From Planctomycetota bacterium (GTDB lineage: Bacteria > Planctomycetota > Brocadiia > Brocadiales > Brocadiaceae): 6,120 nt of DNA. Position numbers and translations under genes: made by a program. A model generated the notes under the pieces. It was not told the DNA's origin, did no database searches, and saw only the letters and a list, made by a program, of their open reading frames with translations. The DNA is taken from NCBI GenBank assembly GCA_023261465.1, contig JAHFOW010000175.1:1-6120 (forward strand), in the 5' to 3' direction. Positions 1 to 6,120 of this stretch are shown here, piece after piece; positions within the stretch are counted from its first letter, which is position 1; every line of letters begins with the position of its first letter.

Positions 1-2498
1 TGCAGCGCCCCATTGTTTTCATAACTCTTGTGTTCATCTGTGGTATCTATCTTGCATACCATATAAAAATTCCCATTTATTTTACGCTCGGAATGGGGTC
101 TTTATTGTGGGTATTTTGTTTAACATGCTTGTGTTCACATAAATTTGAGGTATGCACACTCCCCTGCCTGTCTGTATTCATCCTTGTAACATCCGTTGCA
201 TATTATAACAGTCGTACAAATTCCCTGGCAAACAACGACATTGAACACCTATTAACTACTCAAAAAACGTTACAACGAATCAGGGGCGTAATCACAAACC
301 CACCGATTATATTGGATGAGACCGTTCTATTAAAACGATTAAATAAACTTCGCACTGAACGCATTTCGAAAAAATCAGATTATAAAACATCATTTACGCT
401 TCGCGCCGAAGCGATAAAAACTATAAAAGGATGGCAACGGATTTCTGGTAGCATAAAAATCAATTTATATCCATCAAAAGAAGAATCCTTTGAATCAAAC
501 ACATTACCTCTTTTACATAAACTTGTTTATGGCCAAAGAGTTGAACTCTTTGGCCGTGCATTCCTCCCCAAGCCTCCTACCAATCCAGGTGAATTTAACT
601 ACAAAACTTATTTACAACGACAAATGCCCACGATTTGTTGTTTAATGACCATTGTAGATACCGACAATATTAAAATCAGAGCATTACATCGCAGGAATAG
701 CCTATATAACTTTCTCTATGCCTTAAACAACCGGTTGAATAACACCATTTATACACATACCTTTAGCTCAAGCGCCCCCCTCATCAGCAGTATGTTATTA
801 GGGAACAGAGTCGATCTGTCAAGCGAGACGATTGATAATTTCATGAAAACGGGGATAATACATTTCATCGCTATTAGTGGATTTAATGTTGGAATTCTAG
901 TATTTACTATCCTCTTACCCTTGCGTTTATTAGGAGTAAATCAAACAATAACAACGGGGATTATCTTAATCGTGATATCCCTATTTGCCTTTTTGACGGG
1001 CATGAATCCTCCTGTACTGCGAGCAAGTATTATGGCTATTGCCTTCTTTTGCAGCTTTTTAGTTCGCAGACAATGGGATATTATGAGCGGTATCTTCACC
1101 GCTGTTTTTTTCATCCTTATCAGAAATCCATTAGACCTTTTTGATGTTGGATTTCAACTATCAGTACTCGCAACCATCGGCATTGTCATTGGGACATCAA
1201 AAATCGAAGGAACACTATTTAAAACCGCTCTCATTGTAGAGTTATTACAGGTAAAGGCCGAACGGGGGCGGTTTTTTTTCTTAAAAAAATATGTCCGTAA
1301 ATCCTTGTGTGTCTCCCTTGCAGCGTGGCTGGCTACGCTCCCTCTTACTGCCTGTTATTTTCATCTTTTTACACCGTTTATCCCTCTCGTTAATATTATA
1401 GTGTTCCCTCTCTTTTGGATTATTATTGTTTGCGGAATTGTTTTGCTAACGTTGGGGATATGCTGTCCGCCATTAGCGGCTGCGGCTGCCTGGATGGCGT
1501 CAAATGCTGATGCACTATTAGAATCACTTGTTTCTACATTAGCATCTCTGCCATACTCGTATTTTTACGTAATAGGGCCTTCATGGGTAGGTATTGTTCT
1601 TTTTTACGCATTTATACTGCTTCTGCTCTATGGTAAAAAATTTGTATTGAATCCCCGTCCGGTTGTAATATGGGGATTATTGAGTGCAAACATTTTGATT
1701 TTTTCGGATATTGTGAAACAGGTAAACCGACCTCTCACCGTTACTTGTTTAGACGTAGGACATGGCGGCGCCCTCTTTATTCAGTTCCCCAATGGCAAAA
1801 ACATCTTGTATGATGTGGGGTCGTGGCAAAATTTCGATGTAGGAAGACACATTGTAGCTCCCTACTTATGGGGAAAGCATATAAAAAAGATCGACCTTGT
1901 CATACTTTCCCATGAGCACGAAGACCACTGGAATGGGCTGGTATCTTTAACAGAGAGATTTTCTATACACTCTGTGTATTCACAGCCTCATTTTTTTGCC
2001 TCAGAAACAGGTAAAAAAATATTCGGTTTGCTTGGGAGAAAACATATTCAGACTGCCTCACTTTCTTCTGGTGAAGTATTGGCGGGTTTTGAACCTGCCA
2101 TAGTGAAGATATTAAATCCCCCTTCATTCCACCATGACATTTCCACAATTAATGATAATTCGTGCGTTTTAAAGATTGAATACCTTGGGCATTCCATACT
2201 CCTCTGTGCTGATATCGAAGAACAAGGAATAGAATCCATCTTATCAAGAACACCAGAATTCGGGTCTGATATTATGCAAATACCCCATCATGGTTCATCT
2301 ATCGACAATCTGGATGCATTTATCAGAAAAGTGCACCCCATGTATGCATTCATTAACTCTTGCGATAACATTACTTCCCCAAAAACACTTGATATCTTAA
2401 AAAATCAGCAGATCCATGTTCTCTTATCACATCGGAACGGGGCGATCACATTTAAAGTTGATCAAACCGGAATCACATACGATACTTTTAATGAATAG
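1..2498 (+). CDS. comEC: ComEC/Rec2-family DNA internalization protein (5' end at window edge)
   Basis: Inner-membrane channel that carries single-stranded DNA into the cytoplasm during natural transformation. Residue numbers here count from the GTG at 30. Visible parts: hydrophobic helices at about 1-60; an OB-like soluble region at about 80-215 ending in the family motif around TNPGEFNY (184-191); the polytopic Competence domain at about 250-540 with AISGFNVGIL (281-290) and PPVLRAS (327-333); and a metallo-beta-lactamase-like domain at about 568-810 with LDVGHGG, HEHEDH (628-633), CADIE (726-730) and HHGS (753-756). The GTG at 30 is probably not the true start. The frame stays open to base 1 and reads QRPIVFITL before it, and bases 1-2 are TG, so an ATG starting one base outside the window would give the usual hydrophobic ComEC N-terminus and about 832 residues. 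The family has about 700-850. The gene converges on the pst-like operon. The family assignment is firm; activity in uptake is inferred. Confidence 0.95.
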   Translation, partial: QRPIVFITLVFICGIYLAYHIKIPIYFTLGMGSLLWVFCLTCLCSHKFEVCTLPCLSVFILVTSVAYYNSRTNSLANNDIEHLLTTQKTLQRIRGVITNPPIILDETVLLKRLNKLRTERISKKSDYKTSFTLRAEAIKTIKGWQRISGSIKINLYPSKEESFESNTLPLLHKLVYGQRVELFGRAFLPKPPTNPGEFNYKTYLQRQMPTICCLMTIVDTDNIKIRALHRRNSLYNFLYALNNRLNNTIYTHTFSSSAPLISSMLLGNRVDLSSETIDNFMKTGIIHFIAISGFNVGILVFTILLPLRLLGVNQTITTGIILIVISLFAFLTGMNPPVLRASIMAIAFFCSFLVRRQWDIMSGIFTAVFFILIRNPLDLFDVGFQLSVLATIGIVIGTSKIEGTLFKTALIVELLQVKAERGRFFFLKKYVRKSLCVSLAAWLATLPLTACYFHLFTPFIPLVNIIVFPLFWIIIVCGIVLLTLGICCPPLAAAAAWMASNADALLESLVSTLASLPYSYFYVIGPSWVGIVLFYAFILLLLYGKKFVLNPRPVVIWGLLSANILIFSDIVKQVNRPLTVTCLDVGHGGALFIQFPNGKNILYDVGSWQNFDVGRHIVAPYLWGKHIKKIDLVILSHEHEDHWNGLVSLTERFSIHSVYSQPHFFASETGKKIFGLLGRKHIQTASLSSGEVLAGFEPAIVKILNPPSFHHDISTINDNSCVLKIEYLGHSILLCADIEEQGIESILSRTPEFGSDIMQIPHHGSSIDNLDAFIRKVHPMYAFINSCDNITSPKTLDILKNQQIHVLLSHRNGAITFKVDQTGITYDTFNE

Positions 2499-2499
2499 G

Positions 2500-2546
2500 A
2501 AGAGGTTTACATTTCAGTTAAATTACCTGTGTTTCTAAAACCTTTT
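2500..2546. terminator. Weak inverted repeat between convergent genes, possible terminator
   Basis: The gap between the comEC stop (2498) and the pstB-like stop (2545) is only 46 nt. AAGAGGTTT (2500-2508) can pair with AAACCTTTT (2538-2546), allowing one G-T pair, across a loop of about 29 nt. The long loop and AT-rich stem make this a poor intrinsic terminator. It is listed because it is the only symmetry where both units must end. Confidence 0.2.
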
Positions 2547-3558
2547 ATATCGTATAAACATTATTCTGCTTTTGAATTAACATCTCCCAATCGGTTTTAT
2601 TTATCCTCTTGACTTCAAGAACTCTATGGCCTTTGTGTATCATTGTTTTTTCAAATTCATGAGCATTTTGTTCATGCTCAACAACGACCTTCAATACCTG
2701 ACTATGCGCTATCTTTTCTAACGTGTGTTTTGCCCTTTCAAAATAATCGGAACAAGCCGTGCCCTTTAGGTTCAATTCCCGATGGATTTCTGGTTCTTCA
2801 ATAAACTCCCCATTAATATAACTTTCTGTTTTAAGGTATCTCGGATTTTTGAGCACTTGATCGGCAGTACCGTGTTCAATAAGATCACCCAAATAGAGAA
2901 AGATAACATAGTCAGCAAGTCTTTTCGCCTGTCTTAAATTGTGGGTGACAAGTACTACCGTATATTGACTTTTTAATTCCAGGAATCGTTGCTCTATCCG
3001 CTCTGCAGAAATAGGATCCAGCGCCGAAGTAGGTTCATCTCCCAAAATGACTTCGGGTTCAACGGCCAAACCCCTCGCCAGACAAAGTCTTTGTTGTTGA
3101 CCAATGGATAATCTTGAGGCAGGACTATGCAGCCTATCCTTTACCTCATTCCAAAGACCCGATACCTTGAGATAACATTGAACAGTCCCGTCCAATTTCT
3201 TCTTATCCTTTACGCCGTGGATTCTTGGGCCATATACTACATTTTCGTAAATAGACATCGGCAAAATCTGGGGTCTTTGCAAAAGGAGACCCATCTTTTT
3301 TCTTAAGTGAGTAACCTCAACCTTTGGATCATAAATGTCTTCGCCATCAACCAAGACCTGACCACTGACCCGAACACCATCCTGCAGGTCAATGATACGG
3401 TTAAAGGATTTTAACAAAGTCGTCTTACCACAGCCCGATGGCCCGATTATGGCCGTAAGCTTTTTATCAGGAATATTGATACTGATATTGTTCAATACTC
3501 GGGCCCCACCATAAAAGACACTCAAGTCTCTTACGCTTATATGAGTCTTACCTTCCAT
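2545..3558 (-). CDS. pstB: PstB-like ABC transporter ATPase with C-terminal TusA-like domain
   Basis: Cytoplasmic ATPase subunit powering the PstA/PstC-like permeases encoded just upstream; 337 residues. The nucleotide-binding domain (about 5-252) shows Walker A GPSGCGKT (39-46), Q-loop Q94, the PstB-type MSIYENVVYGPR (101-112), signature LSIGQ (150-154), Walker B with E175, D-loop SALD (178-181) and switch H206. Standard PstB ends near residue 250-260. Here a linker leads into a domain at about 261-330 with the TusA pattern: LNLKGTAC with C269, a helix, strand VLKVVVEH, a second helix ending HKGHRV, then a strand and WEMLIQK. The CPxP prolines of TusA are absent (CSDY). The ATG at 3558 is preferred over the ATG at 3618: it has AGGAG at 3573-3569, begins 13 nt after the pstA stop and gives a standard PstB N-terminus, while the other would overlap pstA by 47 nt. 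Substrate could be phosphate or, given cysH, sulfate. Confidence 0.9.
   Translation of the reverse strand: MEGKTHISVRDLSVFYGGARVLNNISINIPDKKLTAIIGPSGCGKTTLLKSFNRIIDLQDGVRVSGQVLVDGEDIYDPKVEVTHLRKKMGLLLQRPQILPMSIYENVVYGPRIHGVKDKKKLDGTVQCYLKVSGLWNEVKDRLHSPASRLSIGQQQRLCLARGLAVEPEVILGDEPTSALDPISAERIEQRFLELKSQYTVVLVTHNLRQAKRLADYVIFLYLGDLIEHGTADQVLKNPRYLKTESYINGEFIEEPEIHRELNLKGTACSDYFERAKHTLEKIAHSQVLKVVVEHEQNAHEFEKTMIHKGHRVLEVKRINKTDWEMLIQKQNNVYTI
2569..2778 (-). other. TusA/SirA-like domain fused to the PstB-like ATPase
   Basis: Region encoding residues 261-330 of the ATPase. The order read from the sequence is strand, helix, strand, helix, strand, strand, which matches the TusA fold. The L-x-L-x-G-x-x-C opening, the basic and leucine positions in helix 1, the G-H pair before strand 3 (310-311) and the closing I-x-K all fit. 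TusA proteins carry persulfide sulfur on this cysteine. Whether C269 does so here is unknown, since the usual CPxP is CSDY. The call is from pattern reading, not from a profile search. Confidence 0.7.
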
Positions 3559-3568
3559 AAATGCTTCT

Positions 3569-3573
3569 CTCCT
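3569..3573 (-). promoter_or_regulatory. Ribosome binding site of the pstB-like gene
   Basis: AGGAG lies 10 nt before the ATG at 3558 and overlaps the TAG stop of the pstA-like gene (3574-3572). It supports 3558 as the start and suggests that translation of the two genes is coupled. Confidence 0.6.
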
Positions 3574-4426
3574 ATTTGATAACGCGTTTACTAAATTTCT
3601 TTGATAAAATTCTTGCAAAGATACTTATCAGGAAAATAATCCCCGTTAATACCAAAGCCGAGGCATACCCACGTTCTTGTACCTCAGGGAACGGTGTGCC
3701 TAATTGAAAAAATATTGCCAGAGGCAGTGTTGCAACAGGTTTGAAAAGTGAATAGGGCAAAGAGTCTGTGAAACTGGCCGTAAATAAAACTGCCGCGGCA
3801 TCTCCAATACCCCTGCCAAAGGCAATCAGGGTTGCTGTTACAATCCCAGGCAATGCTTGTCGAAAGATCACTTTTACTGCAGTTTCTAATCTCGTTGATC
3901 CTAAAGCAAACGACGCCTCTTTCAATTCAAAAGGAATCAGCTTCAAGACCTCATCCATACTTCTCGACATGATGGGAATTATTAATAAGGCCACGGTAAC
4001 AATACCGGCTAACAGCGAGGCTCTTAAACCAAGAAACACCATCAGAGTAAAACCAAAGGCGCCGTATACAATCGAAGGGATGCCCCAGAGCACGTCAAGA
4101 AAGAAGCGCACAAGAAGAGCAAACGTTGACTTTTTCTTTACGTATAAATTCAAGTAAAAAACAAGGGGAAGACTGATAATCAGGGCCAAAAATGTTGCGC
4201 CAATCCCCAGGACAATTGAGCCTAAAATTGCATTGAGTATCCCGCCTTCTTTGCCTATGTAATATCCGCCTTTTGGTGTCTTTATGAGCATATCCAGGCT
4301 CAATGCCGGAAGACCTTTTATACATATCGTTACCAAGATAAAGGCTAAAGTACCAACCACCACAAAGGTGGCAGCCATCATAAAACAGCGAAAAATATTC
4401 TCTTCTATCTTTCTTTTATTTATCAT
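3572..4426 (-). CDS. pstA: PstA-like ABC transporter permease
   Basis: Inner-membrane permease subunit expected to pair with the PstC-like protein and bind the PstB-like ATPase; 284 residues, normal for PstA. Hydrophobic segments lie at about 13-36, 65-95, 108-135, 138-155, 190-216 and 255-275. The family stretch GIPSIVYGAFG (115-125) is present, and the ATPase-docking EAA loop runs about 170-195, starting EASFALGSTR and ending LPGI. Most PstA proteins have an R-x-I-G-E-T-A-P pattern after this loop. Here it reads GRGIGDAAAVL (204-214), so Glu is Asp and the Pro is lost, which suggests a side branch of the family. The ATG follows the pstC stop by one base, with AAGGAG at 4439-4434 seven bases before it, so translational coupling is likely. 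The family is clear; the transported ion is not. Confidence 0.9.
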   Translation of the reverse strand: MINKRKIEENIFRCFMMAATFVVVGTLAFILVTICIKGLPALSLDMLIKTPKGGYYIGKEGGILNAILGSIVLGIGATFLALIISLPLVFYLNLYVKKKSTFALLVRFFLDVLWGIPSIVYGAFGFTLMVFLGLRASLLAGIVTVALLIIPIMSRSMDEVLKLIPFELKEASFALGSTRLETAVKVIFRQALPGIVTATLIAFGRGIGDAAAVLFTASFTDSLPYSLFKPVATLPLAIFFQLGTPFPEVQERGYASALVLTGIIFLISIFARILSKKFSKRVIK

Positions 4427-4427
4427 A

Positions 4428-5351
4428 TCAGGACTCCTTCCTTTCTAACCTGAGTAAAATTCCCCATCCGGCGATATTGAACAATATGGACACTATCAAT
4501 AATATAAATGCTGCCATAAGCACTGCGGCATCATATAATGGTACTGACATCATTTCACCGTACGTGTTGGCGATGAGTGCAGGTAAAGGATAAACAGGAT
4601 CAAAAATGGATTTCGGGAATGTATTGAGTGCACATCCTGCAACCATAACTACCGCAATTGTTTCTCCCAGTGAGCGTGACAACCCTAAAATCATAGCGGC
4701 AATGATGCCAGGCCACGCCTTTTTTAGGATTACAGACTTTACCGTTTGCCACTTTGTTGCGCCCAGGGCCAGAGATGCCTCTCGTATTTCGAAGGGGATA
4801 GTTTTAATCACCTCGCCCATAATGGATATCATGACAGGACAAACCATTATTGCTAATACAATACCACCTGTAAGGGCGGTAAACCCTGTATAATTATCTG
4901 AGGCAAAAGGGAAAAAGGGCATTTTTTCACTCAGAAACGGCATGAGGTAATCGCGTACCAGCGGCACAATTGCAACCACCCCCCAGACACCGTAGATTAC
5001 GGGAGAAATGCCTGCAAGCAAATCAATCACCGGCCTTACCATTTCCCGCATCCTTTTGTGTGAATATTCTGAAAGATATATGGATGTCAGTATGCTTAAA
5101 GGTACAGCAATAATCATTGCAATAATGACAACCCAGAGCGTGCCCGCAATAAAACCTGCCAGACCAAATTGCCCCTGAGCGGGGTGCCAGGTAGCGGAAA
5201 AGAGCAAGTCCTTCAAACCCTTTATTGCCAGAATGGGTCTCTATCTTTGATACAAACCAAAGATTACGAAAAACGTCAAGCTCAGGACGAATATACACAA
5301 CGTAAACATCATCTTCTGAGCAACAATATCCTTTAATCTCCTCGTGTTCAT
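4428..5351 (-). CDS. pstC: PstC-like ABC transporter permease, frame interrupted by an in-frame TAG
   Basis: Permease partner of the PstA-like protein. Reading from the ATG at 5351 gives 307 codons, the usual PstC length: a short basic start (MNTRRLKDIV), first membrane helix at about 14-33, a TAG at codon 37, then in the same frame RPILAIKGLKDLLF, the family motif around TWHPAQGQFG (54-63), helices from about 66, GISPVIYGVWG (114-124), the EAA loop (about 191-216: EASLALGATK, PGI) and SRSLGET (225-231). The ATG has GGAG at 5360-5357 with a 5-nt spacer. Starting after the stop, for example at TTG 5216, gives 262 residues lacking helix 1, with no well-spaced Shine-Dalgarno. The unbroken homology on both sides argues that 5351 is the ancestral start and that the TAG is an error, a mutation or a recoded codon. 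Confidence 0.85.
5241..5243 (-). other. In-frame TAG inside the pstC-like gene
   Basis: The plus strand reads CTA at 5241-5243, hence TAG at codon 37 counted from the ATG at 5351. No frame change is needed on either side. A single-base difference (for example AAG, GAG, CAG or TCG) would restore one continuous PstC. The position is the variable loop after helix 1. Confidence 0.85.
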
Positions 5352-5356
5352 TTTTT

Positions 5357-5360
5357 CTCC
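5357..5360 (-). promoter_or_regulatory. Ribosome binding site of the pstC-like gene
   Basis: GGAG followed by five A residues and the ATG at 5351. This is well placed and decides the start upstream of the in-frame TAG. Confidence 0.65.
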
Positions 5361-5431
5361 AGACTTTAAAATCGATACCTATGAAAGAAAACCTTCTCAG
5401 GGGGAATCGTTTACTTTTATCTGCAAATACG

Positions 5432-6120
5432 TCAGATTCCTGAGCCATCCGAATAGTTCAGCCTGCAATACTTCGGGCCGTCCTCCCCACAAACTCCTGC
5501 AAGATGCCGCCAGCGTCCGGCCCGAGGATCTTCGCCTGGCCGAACCGGAGTCGTGCAGCATTCGCATCCAATACTGGGATAGCTTTGCTTATGCAAGGGA
5601 TGTTCTGGTATATCGTTCTCCTGAATGTACTGCTGAATCTGACCATCTGTCCAGTCAAGTATCGGGTGCAAGGTATATCCACCGGTCCTTGGGTCTTGTA
5701 TAAGAGTGTCCAATTGGGCACGCCGGCCGCCTTCGCCACGACGCAAACCAACCATTACAAGTTTGCGCCCGAAGTGCTTCATGTGGTTGATAAATGGTAC
5801 CGTCTTACGCAAATGACAGCATTCTTTCTGGCCATCAACACAGAGATACAATTTCTTTCCGAAATTCTTTTCCTGTTGTTCAGGGGTTAGTTCGGGATAC
5901 AACGTTATAATATTGAGCTTGTAACGGCGCATGAATTCGTCACGGAGCTGCAACGTTTCCCGGAAGTGGTATCCCGTGTCTACAAAGAGTATCTCATTAC
6001 TGAGACCCATGGTATAAAAGTAGTGCATCAGTACAGAGGCCGTACTCTGCATACTGCTCAATAGAACTGCATCCTGACCCATGGTCTCTACTGCCCATTG
6101 GATACGCTCCCGGGCAGTTA
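5432..6120 (-). CDS. cysH: Adenylyl-sulfate / phosphoadenylyl-sulfate reductase (5' end outside the window)
   Basis: Cytoplasmic assimilatory enzyme that reduces APS or PAPS to sulfite with thioredoxin or glutathione. Counting from the ATG at 6082: nucleotide-binding loop at LLSSMQSTAS (7-16), FVDTGYHFRET (33-43), ECCHLRK (87-93), VGLRRGEGGRRA (111-122), LDWTDGQIQQYI (142-153), YPSIGC (168-173) with C176, and GEDPRAGRW (183-191). The CC pair (88-89) plus C173-x-x-C176 is the 4Fe-4S ligand set of APS-type reductases, so APS is the likelier substrate. The ATG at 6082 is internal: the frame stays open to the edge, adding TARERIQWAVET, a normal CysH N-terminal stretch. The C-terminal catalytic motif, usually ECGLH, appears as KYCRLN (204-209), keeping the Cys. 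First gene seen of the operon with the Pst-like transporter. Confidence 0.92.
   Translation of the reverse strand, partial: TARERIQWAVETMGQDAVLLSSMQSTASVLMHYFYTMGLSNEILFVDTGYHFRETLQLRDEFMRRYKLNIITLYPELTPEQQEKNFGKKLYLCVDGQKECCHLRKTVPFINHMKHFGRKLVMVGLRRGEGGRRAQLDTLIQDPRTGGYTLHPILDWTDGQIQQYIQENDIPEHPLHKQSYPSIGCECCTTPVRPGEDPRAGRWRHLAGVCGEDGPKYCRLNYSDGSGI

Noticed and set aside
1264..1289. Runs of G, T and A in comEC as a phase-variation or frameshift site
   Set aside because: The frame passes through intact with sensible residues and full domain homology on both sides; the runs are short and common in AT-rich genes.
3559..3618. Longer PstB start at the ATG at 3618
   Set aside because: It would add 20 residues without family similarity and overlap the pstA coding end, while the ATG at 3558 has its own AGGAG.
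3768..4893. Plus-strand open frames opposite pstA and pstC
   Set aside because: They mirror conserved permease codons on the other strand and show no family features.
5352..5431. Internal promoter or attenuator in the 80-nt gap between cysH and pstC
   Set aside because: No -35/-10 pair with proper spacing was found, and the only hairpin (AGAA/TTCT) is four pairs long.
5023..5448. Minus-strand open frame of 141 codons between cysH and pstC
   Set aside because: It overlaps the cysH 3' end and pstC in another frame, has no recognisable domain, and the PstC N-terminal helix with its own Shine-Dalgarno explains the same bases.
5344..5890. Two plus-strand open frames opposite cysH
   Set aside because: They are antisense shadows of the clearly conserved cysH frame, with low-complexity, family-free translations.

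Overview
The window is a bacterial chromosomal segment with a low to moderate GC content (about 40% in comEC and pstC, by hand counts of parts of them). It holds two convergent transcription units and almost no intergenic space. The ribosome binding sites, the ComEC family and the ABC importer all point to Bacteria. The exact lineage cannot be read from the sequence. A Gram-negative anaerobe, such as a planctomycete of the anammox type or a deltaproteobacterium, is only a guess.

Plus strand, 1-2498: a nearly complete comEC/rec2 gene for the DNA-uptake channel of natural transformation. It has an N-terminal membrane/OB-like part, the polytopic Competence domain, and a C-terminal metallo-beta-lactamase-like domain with an intact HxHxDH motif. 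The start codon is probably cut by the left edge by a single base.

Minus strand, 6120 down to 2545: four genes in one direction that look like one operon. They are read as cysH (APS/PAPS reductase, 5' end outside the window), pstC-like permease, pstA-like permease and pstB-like ATPase. The pstC-pstA gap is 1 nt, the pstA-pstB gap 13 nt, and the cysH-pstC gap 80 nt. No substrate-binding protein (PstS) and no phoU lie in the window.

Three points stand out. First, the PstB-like ATPase carries a C-terminal extension of about 75 residues that looks like a TusA/SirA-type sulfur-carrier domain, with the key cysteine kept. Second, this importer sits directly behind a sulfate-assimilation reductase. 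Together these suggest a Pst-family importer recruited to sulfur (sulfate or a related oxyanion) rather than phosphate, with a sulfur-linked regulatory domain on its ATPase. Third, the pstC reading frame from its best start (ATG at 5351, strong Shine-Dalgarno) is interrupted by an in-frame TAG at 5243-5241, right after the first membrane helix. This could be a sequence error, a real mutation or recoding.

No RNA genes, mobile elements, CRISPR arrays or convincing promoters were seen. No stretch above 300 bases lacks a gene.
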